DNA from: Adiantum capillus-veneris
Lineage: Eukaryota > Streptophyta > Polypodiopsida > Polypodiales > Pteridaceae
Assembly: GCA_014529385.2 (NCBI GenBank)
Contig: CM043954.1
Coordinates: 91,787,747 to 91,851,746, forward strand
DNA: 64,000 bases
Reading direction: 5' to 3'
Position 1 is the stretch's first letter, and every line of letters begins with the position of its first letter. Shown piece after piece: positions 39,228-50,900 of this stretch. Below the pieces are notes generated by a model. It had not been told where the DNA came from and did not search any database. It saw only the letters and a list, made by a program, of their open reading frames with translations. The position numbers and the translations under genes were made by a program.

Positions 39228-40330
39228 TTGCCAAAGAATACACTAAGTAAACACATAAGTTTAATTAGCATGGTTGACAATAACCAAGAGAGTAGAATGA
39301 ACATTGATAACTTTGATTTTGCACATGAAGGTGCTAATGATGATGCCCCCATGTTTGTCAATTATCTTGTTACTAGGTTGCAGCAAGCTTTGGGCAACTC
39401 TGCTTTGCAAGCCAAAGTTACTCAACAAATTTGTGCTTATGGGATTTACCTTCCTCTCCAAGATGAGAGAGAGCTTAGGAGGCCTCTTGATGAGACCCCC
39501 AAGAGAAGACTCTCTCACATACGAGAGGAGGAATCCAAAGAGCAAGAAAGTAATGAATCTTTAAGTTCCTTTGAAGATGTGGCTCCACGAAGACGGCGGT
39601 CTGAAAGGTCTCCAACTCCTCCCAAGAGGAAAGGTTCAACCCACAGTCCTTCTCCTTGTCACTCCAAAAGGAAACAGAGGAAACAGAGGAAGAAAAGGGA
39701 AAGAAAGAGGTCACCCTCTTCTCCTTCTTCTTCACCTTCCTCCTCTTTCGACAAAAGATATGGATATTCTCCCAAAGAATAAAATAGGGGATGTCACTAT
39801 GCATGGCGAAGGTCACAAAAGCTCAAGAAGTTCAAAGAGGGAGGAAAGAGTATCTCTTTTCTTACCTATGATGGCACCTTTGGTGCTACTGACAAAGTAT
39901 TGTCCTTCATCCAGCAATTTGATGCCGCCTTTGGAGACAATGGCTTCACAAAGTTCTACAAGCTATACCATGTAGCTATGCACTTCCAAAAATCGGCTCG
40001 TCAATGGTGGGCTAGCCTTCGTGGCAACAAAGAAGCCACAAAGACATGGAAAACTCTATGAGTTTCCATCATGAATCAATTCCTTGCAAGCGATGCAAAG
40101 GACAAAGTTCTCACCAAATGGTGCAGTTTGAAGCTTCTCTCTTATGAGTCTATCCACAAATATGTAGACAAGTTTTGGGATTTACATCTCAAGGCTAGTG
40201 TCTTCCAAAAGATACACTTCATCAAGCAAAAGCAACAATTTTGTGTGGGATTACCTGAAGAGATGGATGAGTACGTCAACTCTCAATGACCTAATTCTAT
40301 CACCAAAGTAATCCACCACACCATAGTTGC
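39228..40330 (+). pseudogene. gag of element G (chromovirus-like Ty3/gypsy)
   Basis: It opens with MVDNNQESRMNIDNFDF at about 39270. An Arg/Ser-rich domain (39560-39780) resembles an RS tract. After a frame change the gag core reads LSFIQQFDAAFGDNGF, FYKLYHVAMHFQKSARQWW (39955-40020), then MNQFLASDAKDKVLTKW and YVDKFWDLHLKASVFQ. Stops sit near 39780, 40062 and 40287. No LTR or primer site is visible between the end of E's integrase (39100) and this start, so the 5' end of G is missing. Confidence 0.85.
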
Positions 40331-41088
40331 TTCATGCATCAATTTCCAACAAGGGGCTAGACGAAATGTCAAGCCCATGGAAAACAAAGACAAAAGTGAT
40401 GAAAAGGGGAAAACCAATGCCCAAATCCTTCCCAAAGCAATTTCAACAACAACAACAACAATTGGTCCAAGGAGAAGAGAGTTTACAAACCTAAAAACAA
40501 ACTCTCTCTTGAAGAGCTTGAAACTTTTGCAAGGACCATAAGTGTTTTACGTGTGGGGAGCAAGGACATGGCTATCGTTCTTGCCCCAAGAAAAATGTTT
40601 GCAATGAGACTCCTAGAGCTCCCACCATCAAAGTTCCAAAAGAGGATGCTCATTGCAAAGGTGCACCTCTCTCCTATGCTTGGGGAAAGGTAAGGGAGCA
40701 TGATACCTTCATCTTGCTTGACCCAGGCTCTACTCACAACTTCATATCAATGGAGTTGGCCACCAAGTTGGGCATTCAAGCTTTTGAGATGGGAGATGCT
40801 GTAACGGGCGTCACTACTTTCAAGGGACAACGAGCCTCCGTTACTCCCTTGATTGGAAAGTTGAGGTTCCATGTCCAAAGCTACGTCGACAAAGAAGACT
40901 TTTTCATCTCTCCTCTCCAACATGAGGATGCTATCCTAGGGGCACCATGGTTCAACCGTATGGATGCCAACATGAAGTTCCGTAAAAGGAGAATCTACTT
41001 CACCTATAGGGAAAAGAACATGTGTATAGATTCTAGTGAGTCTGGTCATACTATACCACTTGTAAATCCTCTTGCTTTTGATAAATAA
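40331..41088 (+). pseudogene. Zinc knuckle and aspartic protease of element G
   Basis: An intact CCHC knuckle, CFTCGEQGHGYRSC, lies at 40543-40584 (CX2CX4HX4C). In the same open frame, LLDPGSTHNFISMELATKLG (near 40714) is a retropepsin active site in which the usual D-S-G-S is D-P-G-S. ILGAPWFNRM (40950) is the matching hydrophobic-Gly motif. The open frame runs to 41088, where the frame stops. The protease would process the polyprotein; the Pro in the active site is unusual and may reflect decay. Confidence 0.88.
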
Positions 41089-41218
41089 ATGAAGAGCTAA
41101 GTTTTTGTGTACACGATTTATGTCAAAGAGTCCCTAAAAAATCCTAATGTTTCATCTAATGTGAATGGTAGGAATCAAGAAGAGTTAGACTTGTCTAATT
41201 ATCTAAAAGAATTCCAAG

Positions 41219-42530
41219 ATGTGTTCATTGATGATATCCCTATGGACTTACCTCCAAAATGAGGGGATGATGACCATTGAATTGAGCTCCTACTCACCAC
41301 CTAACAAGCCTCTTTATCGAGTTTCCCAAGCTCAACAAGAGGAGATCATGAGGCAAGTACAAGAATTGGTAGACAAAGGGATGGTGAGGCCTAGCTCCTC
41401 TCCCTTTTGTTCTCTAGTCCTTTTAGTGCAAAAGAAAGATGGTACATACAGTATGTGTGTGGACTATCGAGCACTAAACCATATCACCATTAAAAATAGA
41501 TTTCTTGTGCCTCGAGTAGAAGATCTGTTTGGTAAGCTACAAGGCTCTACCTACTTCAGTAGGATTGACCTTAAAAGTGGCTATCATCAAATAAGGATAG
41601 TAGATAAAGATATCCTAAAGATCGTGTTTCGTACCACATTTGGTCTTTATGAGTACCTAGTCATGCCTTTTGGCTTGACCAATGCACTAGCCACGTTCAA
41701 TCGTCTAATGGAGAAAATATTTAGACCCTCCCGCAAATTCACTGGAGTGTTCTTTGATGATCTCATCATCTACTCCAAGTCCTTGGAGGAACACAAGCAC
41801 CATCTCCAAGTGATTTTTCAAGCATTGAGGGAGAACAAGCTTTTTCTCAACCAAAAGAAAAGCAAAATTTTCCTTCAAGAGATTCAATACTTAGGTCATA
41901 TTATATCTCAAGATGGTATCCGTATGATCCATCCAAGATGGAGGTAATAAAAGCATGGCCTAATCCAAGGAATCTACATGAGCTAAGAAGCTTTATTGGT
42001 ATGTGTGTATACTATATACGTTTCATAGCAAAATTTTCTCAAATAGAAGTAGGACCATTACATGACTTAACAAAGAAGAAAGTTAAGTATTCATGGAGTG
42101 CTAAGGAGAAAAATTCTTTTGACAAGCTCAAAGAGAAGCTTACCTCCCAACGAGTCCTCATGCTTTCAGATCTCTCAAAGCCATTTGAGGTCCAATGTGA
42201 TGCTTGTGGTGATTTCCTTGGAGCAGTCTTGCTTAGGGCATGACATAGCATATGAGAGCCGAAGCTTCAATACGGATGAACAAGTCTTAGGAATTTATGA
42301 AAAGGAGATTTTAGATGTTCTATACATCCTATACACATGGAAGCACTATTTGTTGGGGACTCCATTTATTCTACAAACCGACCACCAAAGTCTCAAGTAC
42401 TTCATGACACAAACAAGGCTTTCTGACAAACAAATGAGGTAGGGAAATTTTCTTCTGCAATTTAATTTTCATATTGCTCACGTTGATGGTAAGCACAATC
42501 AAGTGGCCGATGCACTTTCACGGTGACCAA
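41219..42530 (+). pseudogene. Reverse transcriptase-RNase H of element G
   Basis: RT motifs in order are LYRVSQAQQEEIMRQVQELV, SMCVDYRALNHITIKNRF (41452), RIDLKSGYHQIRI (41560), TFGLYEYLVMPFGLTNALATF (41640), catalytic FFDDLIIYSKSLEEH (41750) and YLGHIISQDGI (41888). RNase H follows after a one-base frame change near 41940: AWPNPRNLHELRSFIG, QCDACGDFLGAVL (42197), SFNTDEQVLGIYEKEILDVL, LQTDHQSLKYFMTQ (42375) and HVDGKHNQVADALSR (42480). FFDD in place of YVDD is usual in chromoviruses. Stops near 41945, 42240, 42440 and 42525 inactivate it. Confidence 0.92.
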
Positions 42531-42559
42531 AAGTTAATGCAGTGTTTATAGCAACTCAC

Positions 42560-43885
42560 AATGATCTATCTTCTATGATAGATGAGTATGCTACTGACCC
42601 TGACTTTAGAGACATGATGACATCCCTTGCTTTGGGGAAGAAAGAGAAACCATTCACCTTGTAGGATGGTTATCTTCTCCATGGAAATAGGCTATGTGTT
42701 ACCCACTCCCTTCGTGAGAAAGTCATGTATGAATCCCATGCTCCTCCTTATGTGTGGCATAGAGGCATTCAACCTACTCTCCGAGGAGTAGAGATGTATT
42801 TGTATTGGCCTACCATGAAAGTGGACATACAAGAGTATGTTTCAAAATGTGTATGCCAAAAGACAAAGTATGATATAGGGAAGCAACCTGGATTATTCCA
42901 CCCATTGCCTATCCCAAACTCACCATGGGAGAGTATATCCATGTTTTTAATCTTTGGATTACCCAAGTCTATCTTTGGATAGGTTTAGCAAGCAAGCACA
43001 CTTTATTCCTGTCAAGAATACTATTAAGGCACACCTAATGGAAACTCTCTTCATATCACAGATTTTCAAACACCATGGATTTCCAACAACCATCGTGTCA
43101 GATAGAGATCTTAGAATGACGAGTAATTTTTGGAAAGGTCTCTTTGAAAATCTAGGTACAATAGTGAATTTCTCTTCGGCCTATCACCCACAAAGGGATT
43201 GCCAGAGTGAGATAGCCAATCTTACGATACTCAATCTACTAAAGACTTATGTTACAGAAGTAGATCAACACTCATGAGTCACAATGGAAAAAGTACTAAC
43301 CTCTTGTAGAGTATGCGTACAATAATATTGTACATACTTCTACAAGAAAAGCACCTTTTGAAATCATTGAGGGAAGACCCAAAAGTCCCTTGCTACTTAA
43401 AGTACATGGGAAGATCTTCGTTGTTGATGAGTATAGCCGTGACCTACAAGAATCTTTTCAAAAGATTCAGGAGGCTATATCCATCTCTCAATGAAGGCAA
43501 AAAGTTGCTGCTGATAAGCACAGAAGGGTCTTAACGTTTGAAGAAAATGATTGGGTCTTACTTAAGTTTCCCAAGGCTCGATTGAGTTAAACAATGGGAA
43601 AAAATCCTATGGGCCATCAAAAGTATTATACTAATTTAGCAAAAAGATACAATGGTCCTTTTCAAATTTTGAAGCCAATCAATGAGATGGCTTATCAACT
43701 CAAGTTGCCAACCATTGGCTCATACACAATGCTTTTCATGTGAGACTACTTAAGCCCTACAAAGGAGAGACACCAAGTGAACCAATTATTAAAGACCCTC
43801 CCAGAATCCAAGACCAAGAAGAGGTGCTACAACCGGAAGCTATCCTTCGGCATGAAGACAAGGTATTACGACATGGTAAGATTAC
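42560..43885 (+). pseudogene. Integrase of element G, cut inside a chromodomain
   Basis: The zinc-binding region has WHRGIQPTLRGVEMYLYWP (42755) and SKCVCQKTKYDIGKQPG (42845). The core shows RFSKQAHFIPVKNTIKAHL (42980), IVSDRDLRMTSNFWKGLFE with the second Asp (43095) and SAYHPQRDCQSEIANLT with the Glu (43180). After several frameshifts the C-terminus reads EEVLQPEAILRHEDKVLRHG at 43820-43878, matching the start of integrase-linked chromodomains. There it stops, joined directly to F2 gag sequence at 43889. No 3' LTR of G is present. Confidence 0.88.
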
Positions 43886-43888
43886 TTA

Positions 43889-44986
43889 GCTAGCTTCAAG
43901 CAAGTGCTAAGAGCAAAATGTATATTTGATTTCCACACTCAATTTGAGGGATTTGGAACTACTTTAGAAGAAAAATCTTTGAAATGGTTCCAAAACATTC
44001 CACCAAGATTAATCATGGATTTAAATACATTAGCTTATGGATTTGTAGCTACATGTTCCAAAACTGGGATTAAACATAATACGCTAGCTCAAATCTATAG
44101 CTTCAAACAGAAACAAGGTGAGTCTGTTAGGGATTGTGCAACTAAGATGAAGCAATACATTGCATGATGCCCAAAATTAGAAATACAAGCATAAGAAATG
44201 TTAGTGTCATTATTTCTAGAAGGATTGCTAACCAAAGAACGAACTTTATGCTATACTATATATAGCAAGAGCATATGACCCTAGAAGAGTGTGTATCAAT
44301 GTGATATTTTCAATGAAGAAGACGTCCCCAAGGATACTCAGAGTGAGAAAAAAAAATCCACAAAACCAATACAAGTGGGAATGGCTGTTGCAGCACCACT
44401 TACAGCCATAAAAGACATGCTCAAAAGGATGAAGAAAATGATGAATAATATGCAGAAAGCACCTATGAGAGGACTAGGACAAGGGATACCTCAACAGGGA
44501 CAACCAATTAGGCCGCAAAAATGGTGTGCTATTGAGGGTAAATGGGCCAATGAATGCTATTACCGACCAAAGTATGATGGAAATGTTCAATATGTGCCTA
44601 TGAGATCACAAGGACAACCCATGTACAGATATCAGCCTAATATGGCCCCAACACAAAGACCACCAATGGGTATGGAAAGACCACAACCAGTGTTGGGTCA
44701 ACAACCTCCATATCCTGGACATAATGCAGTGCCTTTAAAGTGCATTCATTTAGAAGGAGTCATGGATGAACAAGCACTAGTGCATGTTACAACTTATGTT
44801 GAGCCTAGTCTCTCTACAATAATGGTAGAAGGAGAGTGGCATGATTCACATCCACCTTCAATGGAAGAACCTTTGACTTATGCTACACCAGAGTTTACAC
44901 TGATGTACTTTGTAGCTAATCAAGGTGTTAGACCTTCAATGGTAGACAAAAATGGTATAGAAGAAAAAGAGACACAAAAAACTTGA
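43889..44986 (+). pseudogene. gag of element F2 (Ty3/gypsy, related to F)
   Basis: The gag core begins abruptly with FKQVLRAKCIFDFHTQFEGF and continues SLKWFQNIPPRLIMDLNTLA and QKQGESVRDCATKMKQYIA (to 44165). Then come a basic segment, a Met/Gln/Pro-rich stretch with RPQKWCAIEGKWANECYY (about 44512) and MERPQPVLGQQPPYPGHN (44667-44720). The frame closes at 44984. Compared with F, the C-terminal CYKCGGDH knuckle is not seen here. The 5' end, including LTR and leader, is missing, because the sequence is fused to G's broken chromodomain. Confidence 0.82.
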
Positions 44987-45378
44987 AATCTAGACCTATG
45001 CCATCAGTTTCTAGTAGAACATAGTTTTTGATGCAGATAGATGCACATGATTGTGTTAAAGACAAAATCATGGGTAGATATTCTTCAGACAACAAACAAG
45101 AAACATCAAAAACATCAAGGAAAATGAGAAAGGAAACTCAATCAAAACCTAAGCACCAGGATGATGAATCATCCATGACACAAGTTGAACGAAAGATAAA
45201 AATAAAAGAGTTGAAGAAAAATCTGAAGGAGATGTATACCATTGAAATGGAAACAACCGAGGAAGAGAGTAAAGATGTAATGAATGTTCCATCCCATTAC
45301 AAGAAATATACTCTCCAAGACCAAAAGATAATAGTAGAACACCTTGTAAGGGAGTTAAGAAAACAAGGTGAATCATAG
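44987..45378 (+). pseudogene. Charged linker between gag and RT of F2, no protease motif
   Basis: The frame from 45028 encodes a Lys/Glu-rich helical stretch (KIKELKKNLKEMYTIEMETT) and YTLQDQKIIVEHLVRELRKQ. I looked here for D-S/T-G and for ILG-type retropepsin motifs, because gypsy elements normally carry the protease in this position, and found neither. Confidence 0.6.
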
Positions 45379-46560
45379 GAAGGACCTAAAAATGCAAAGA
45401 AAATAGATCTAGCCGAACCAAGAGTAGAGCCTAGACCTGCCTACATTGCGAACGACTTGACCGAAGAAGAAGAAGAGCTTTTGCTAAGTTTACTAAAAGA
45501 ATACCCATATATCTTTGCTTTGTCTTATAAATATCTCAAGGGTGTTGATCCACAAATTTGTCAACATACCATACCTATGAGAGGTGATGCCAAACCAAGT
45601 AGACAACGTCCATATACTTATAATGAAACATTTACCAAAAAGATCAAAGAAGAGACAGAGAAGCTCAAGGAAGCCAAATTCATTTATGAAATTGAACACA
45701 CATATTGGGTGTCTCCAATTGTGGTGGTACCCAAGAAGAATATAAAATTAAGAGTGTGTGTTAATCTCAAAAAAGTGAATGCAGCCACCATTAGAGATAA
45801 CTACCCTCTTCCAATCACCAAGCCTATTTTAGAATGAGTTGCAGGAAAAGAAGCTTACAACTTTCTAGATGGCTTTTTGGGCCCGGGGAGGTCACCTAAG
45901 AAAAATGTAACCTATCACGTGAGTTCAACAGAAGGGTATTTAAAGTACTTGAAACTTACAAAAATGTATATACAGGACATTATATTTTCAAACTTGATAA
46001 AAAATCACAGATTTTAAAAGAAAAGGGTATATGATATTCCTAACAAAATTCAGAGATACTAGGGGTTTTACAAACATGTCTTGAACGCATGTGATATGAT
46101 AGTTTTACTCAGAGTGAATCCCCCGAGTTTTTGGGGTACAATCAACTTTTGGTTGATCCCAAAGACCATCATAAAATTTCCTTTGCAACTGAATGGGGTA
46201 TTTTTGTCTATAGGGTTATGCCTTTTTGAGTTAACTAATGCTCCTGCCACCTTTCAAAGATTGATGAGCCATGCCTTCAAAGAATATCTTAGGAATTTCT
46301 TGGAAATATATATGGATGATTTATGTGTACATTCATCAATCCGAGCTGATCATTTTGAATATCTCAAAAGGGTATTCAAAAAATATAGACTTTATAGGAT
46401 TTACTTAAATCTTGAAAAGTGCACCTTTATGGGCAGACAAGGAAAAATTCTTGGACATATAGTGTCTAAAAAGGGCATAGCGATTGATATGGATAAAATT
46501 CATGTTATTGCTGAATTGCCTAGACCAACAACTGTCAAAGAGGTTTAGGTTTTCATGGGA
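45379..46560 (+). pseudogene. Reverse transcriptase of F2, interrupted by a MITE
   Basis: The lead-in is DLTEEEEELLLSLLKEYPYI and VDPQICQHTIPMRGDAKPS. RT motifs are SPIVVVPKKNIKLRVCVNLK (45713), VNAATIRDNYPLPITKP and KEAYNFLDGF (45850). The 246-bp MITE (45882-46127) then splits the motif LDGF-GYNQ. After it come GYNQLLVDPKDHHKISFATE (in part frame-shifted), LFELTNAPATFQRLMSHAF (46226), catalytic IYMDDLCVHS (46310) and ILGHIVSKKGI (46450). A stop lies at 45836, and another ends the frame at 46546. Confidence 0.9.
45882..46127. mobile_element. hAT-like MITE, copy 2 (246 bp)
   Basis: Flanked by the 8-bp direct repeat TTTTTGGG (45874-45881 and 46128-46135). The terminal repeats are CCCGGGGAGGTCAC and CTCGGGGGATTCAC. 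Its sequence is the reverse complement of copy 1 (25488-25725) with scattered changes and small indels. It lies within the RT of F2 between LDGF and GYNQ. Confidence 0.92.
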
Positions 46561-47100
46561 CATTGTGGATATTATAGACGATTCATTTACATGTATGCTA
46601 TAATATCAAAACCCATGTATAGCCTGATTACACTCTTTGTATGGACTGATGAGTGTGAAGAGTTCTTCATGAAGCTTAGATAAGCTCTCACTTCAGCCCC
46701 AATACGGAAAGCACCAGATTAGAATAAGATATTCCATATACATGTTGATGCGCTTCCAATTTTTCCATTGGGTGTATATTAGCTCAACCAGGAGACGAGA
46801 AAATTGATTTCCCATCTCTTATGCTAGTAGATAACTGAATGTGGTAGAGAAGAATTTTACAACCATCAAAAGAGAAGGATTAGGGATGATCTATGCCATA
46901 AAAAAGTATAGATACAATGTATTAGCCAGCAAATTTGTGTTCTTTGTGGACCACAAAGCTTTATTGTACTTGGTCAAAACAAGCTATGCAACACAGAGAG
47001 GATAGTGAGATGGTTCATCATTCTTTTGGAATTTAATTTAACTGTAGTTGTAAAAAAAGGGCACCACACACCAAAGAACATATCATTTATCAAGGATTAC
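46561..47100 (+). pseudogene. RNase H of F2
   Basis: HCGYYRRFIYMYAIISKPMY (46562) is the RT-RNase H connection. It is followed by HIHVDALPI (46736), EKNFTTIKREGLGMIYAIKK (46848), FVFFVDHKALLYLVKT (46930) and IVRWFIILLEFNLTVVVKKG (47000). The Asp, Glu and Asp positions are present, but frameshifts near 46770 and 47000 and several stops break the frame. Confidence 0.82.
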
Positions 47101-48845
47101 TTTAGGAGAACCACCAAAAGGGGTAGACGATGATCTACGAGATGCATATCTATCCTTCGTGGAGCTGATACCCCGTTGTCAAAAAATATGGTTTCATTGA
47201 TGATTATAGCTCAAATGGATTCTCAAATATCACTTCCTATTACACCAGGATTAACTGGACAATTGACTATGTATCAATTACTAGACCTGGAAGGCTATAC
47301 AAACTAAATTGAGATGGAATATTTCTTTTGTGTATAAGTCCTGGGGAGAAAACCCAATACCTAAGTCAAGCACACATTACCATAGTAGGACTTCACTTTG
47401 CGTAAGACCAAACTATGCAATGGATCTTAAGATTTGAAGTATTTTGGCCAACCATGAGAAGTGATGCTCACTCATTTGTGAAAGATTTTCTTCAATGCCA
47501 AAAAACAAACACCCATACCTCATGTGACACTATTTCAAATATCACTCATTTCTAAGTGGAGTAACTATCTAGTTACTTATTTATCTGGAGGATATGAGTA
47601 AACGCTGCCAAAGAGCTATTGAAATTGAAGCAAGAGACTATGCTCTTACTGGAAACCAATTGTATTAGAGAGGAAGGATCAACATTTATGTCTTTGTGCA
47701 AATGCAGATGAATATATACCCATGTAGAACAAGCACATATTGGATTAGCCAAAGGTCACTTTTCTAGTGAAACCACTGCTAGAGAAATTTTAATGGCAAG
47801 AATATGGTGGCCAACACTTTTTACAGATGCCAAAGAATATGTTCAAAGGTGTGATGTATGCCAACGAGCAAAACTGTCAACAAGGGTAGATAGCATGCCT
47901 TTAAGACCAATGATGGGGGATAGAGCTTTTGTAAAATGGGGCATAGATTTTGTTTGACCAATGCAACCACCTTCTTATAGAACTCGAGCTCAAGAGATCA
48001 TTGTAACTACGAACTATTTGACCAAGTGGACAGAGGCTAAGGCAACTAGGAAGAATGATTCTAGAACCACAACCGCATTCTTATACGAGAATGTATTCAC
48101 AAGATATGGACTTCCGATAGAAATTGTCAGTGAACAGGGGAACTCATTTCCTCAATGAAATAATTGAGTATCTGCTTAATGAATTTATGGTCATCCATAA
48201 CAAATCCGCTCCATATCATGCACAAGAAAATGGACAAGCTGAGCACACGAATAAGATTATTATCTCGGTAGTGACTAAAGTGGTTAGTTTAGGACGAACT
48301 GATTGGGAAATGAATCTACATGCCTCTCTATGGGCTTATAGAGTTTCATTCAAGACAACTTTAAATGCTACACCCTTTAATCTTGTTTATGGTCTTGATG
48401 CCATACTACCGATATAATTTCTTTTGCCGACACTAAGAGTAGCTAAAGATCTTGAGTGGACTGGACATGAATTGTTAGAGACTAGGGTTGAAGATTTAGA
48501 AAAGCTTAGTGAGAAAAGGCTAACAACTATAGCTCACATCTATGCACAAAAAAGGAAGCAAAAACAATTTTTTGATTCACATCTAGTCACAAAAATCTTC
48601 AAAAAGGGGACCTAGTTTTAGTTTATTCCCTTTAGCAACACATTCCCAAATTCAAGAAAAGGGAAATGGACCATTTATCATTGAAAACATATCCCCAAGT
48701 GGAGCAGTTAAGTTGTCCACTATAGATGGTGAACCAATGGCTAACTGGATTAGTGAATGCCGCTTAAAGAAGTACCATTTGCCACTAACCGATGATTTGC
48801 TAGAGAAAATTCATGCACCAAAGCATAAAAAGATAAAACAATAGC
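47101..48845 (+). pseudogene. Integrase of F2
   Basis: After a poorly readable stretch (47100-47700), the zinc-binding region reads QAHIGLAKGHFSSETTARE (47730) and QRCDVCQRAKLSTRVD (47848). The core has FVKWGIDFV (47930), TTNYLTKWTEAKATR, RGTHFLNEIIEYLLNEF (48135) and ENGQAEHTNKIIISVV (48226). The second catalytic Asp is replaced (VSNRGTHF-like) at a frame change near 48130. The C-terminal part reads GPFIIENISPSGAVKLSTID (48672) and ECRLKKYHLPLTDD, typical of Tat/Athila-type integrases. The frame ends at a TAG near 48841 and then continues in register into the next domain. Confidence 0.87.
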
Positions 48846-49720
48846 AGGTTATTATTGAAGCTCAAGAGGAAGCTCAACTTCAAGTACTCAAAAGGAAAGC
48901 TGCTCTCAGGAATCAACAAACACCTATTCCCATCAACACTTTGGAACCAAATGAAAGACGATGGGAATCACAAAATGATGCAATGTCAATGGATGATTAA
49001 TGGTTGGATGGAATTGACCTTCGCATCGCAGTACAAATGAACAATCATAGAACAAATGCATTAGTAGATGTCGGAGCTTGAATGAATGCAGTCAGTTATT
49101 CCACTTACAAGAAAGCTACGAATCAGTCTTTAGCATCCGAAATATCTGTTATCAAAGGATGCAGCAAAAACTCAACACCAGCATTGGGAGTAGTCAACTT
49201 GAATGTGATAGTAAATGGATTTTCATGCCCTCATCAATTTGTGTGCATATTAAATGAACATATGAATGAAACAATGATTCTTGGAATCTCATGGATGCGG
49301 ACATACAAGGCCGTACCAGATTGGGACACCAATCAACTCAAGATATCATTTAAAGGAGGACAACTCTTAGTTCCAATTGCACAAAGCAAAGAGGAATGGA
49401 AAGAGGTTGCCCACAAAAGAAACAAGGGAATAATCAATCTACGCCAACCTCTAGACAAGCAAATGCTACAAGAAGCATGCAAGGAGTCAGACAGATTTGG
49501 GTACCAAAACAAATCCAAAGACAATCCGTCTCAAATGCCCAAAAACTCACCTACTATATTGAAAAAAGTTTCGCATCTAACAACTCAAAGAAAGACATCT
49601 TTCAGACGAGAAACTAGCACTAGATGGGTTTGGAGACCAGAGGAGCCTTTATCTTCTCCACAAACTGTAAAGCCCATGAATCACTGGAAAGATAAATCTA
49701 AAAAAACTCAACCACAATAG
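48846..49720 (+). pseudogene. Retropepsin-like domain downstream of the F2 integrase
   Basis: It is in the same register as the integrase C-terminus, interrupted only by stops (near 48841, 48999 and 49079). A linker of about 50 residues (EAQEEAQLQVLKRKAALRNQ) is followed by IDLRIAVQMNNHRTNALVDV, G-A-stop-MNAVSYSTYKKATN, then GVVNLNVIVNGFSCPHQF and MILGISWMRTYKAVPDWDTN. This is the retropepsin layout: beta strand, active site D-x-G-A (here DVGA), flap region, and ILG..W...Y.A..DW. About 110 basic residues follow, to 49720. No other protease is seen in F2. It could be a relocated protease or the remnant of another element fused in frame. Confidence 0.75.
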
Positions 49721-50114
49721 TTCATCAACGAAAAACCAAAATACCAATGGAGAGTTAAATCTCAGCAACATCATCATTGATACCTACATCTCAGGAAATC
49801 AGTGTGCCAAAGCATCCAAATGGTATAATCAGACAAAGAGCACACAAATTACAAAATCCGCTATTTAGAAAATAGCAAAAATAAACCTCGACCACGGAAA
49901 CCCTTGAGTTAACTACTCAAGACCCAACTCTTGCATCCCATATTGGCTTGAATTGCATTGACCTGCAAAGCATGATAAAGCCAACCGCGGCTATGCATAT
50001 ACACAATTGTTCAACCTATGCACACAATCGTCCCGGATTAGTTTATCTTGGAGGAGTGGAAGGAATCCATCTAGGAGGAGTGGAAGGAAACTTTGTTAGT
50101 TAAGGGCGATGTTC
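49721..50114 (+). other. 3' untranslated region of F2
   Basis: Stops occur in all frames. A short direct repeat, GGAGGAGTGGAAGGAA, occurs twice at about 50050-50090, just upstream of the polypurine tract. No gene is supported. Confidence 0.55.
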
Positions 50115-50136
50115 GAAGAGGGAGGAATAAGTTGGA
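50115..50136 (+). promoter_or_regulatory. Polypurine tract of F2
   Basis: GAAGAGGGAGGAATAAG followed by TTGGA lies directly before a TGTTAAC start, as expected at the border of a 3' LTR. Confidence 0.7.
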
Positions 50137-50900
50137 TGTTAACGTGTGATTTTTTGCAAAATTACCTAATAATGCCATTAAAACTCATCAGTAGGGGAGT
50201 TTCAGCCGATAACATCTCCCCGATGAGTGTGAATAGTGTATATACTATCAGAAAATACATCAAAAAATAACCCTTTTGCTTATTTTCATCAACTTTTCTT
50301 GATATTGGAGCATAAGAATGGAGAAATTTGCCAAAAAGTAATAAAATAGTGTTTTTCAATGGATTTTTTTAATTGTTGATTTTTTAATTTGCTTTTTTAG
50401 TGCATTTTATTATTTTCTTTGATTTTTTCAATGAACACAGGGTCAAAAATTAATATAAATAGCAAATGGGCTATGATGGAGAAATTGAAGATATGCTGAT
50501 GATCAAACAAACAAGATGGACAGGCAAAAAAAATTTTAATTAAAACGACAAATGGAAGCGAGAGGCCTAAATTAGGCCGCCAGGACCTGTTTTTGCAAAT
50601 TCTTGCAGAATGAGCTAGCGGAGTCCGATTGAGGAAGTTTTTGAGTCTAACACAGATTTAAGGGCCTATTAGGACTAACAGGTGAATTTGGGGAAATATA
50701 GTTTGGGAAGTCTGAGAATAGATATCCAAGGTAGCCTAAAATCATCTCATTTCCACTACTCACTCTTGGAGAAGAGAGCTCTCTACCTTCTTCATGCGCG
50801 ATTTCCGGAGTCCACAATCGGCGATTTTCAGCACCATTTCACAGGAGACCTGGGTAAGTTGTTAACTTATCAAAGAATTTTTTATACAGTTGGGTAGCAA
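50137..50900 (+). repeat. 3' LTR of F2 (right edge not resolved)
   Basis: Begins TGTTAACGTGTG right after the polypurine tract. It is AT-rich, with a possible promoter around AATATAAATAGC (50451). No second copy exists in the window because F2 lacks its 5' end, so the right edge is a rough estimate. The CDS-like stretch at 50682-50897 is not supported as a gene. Confidence 0.5.
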
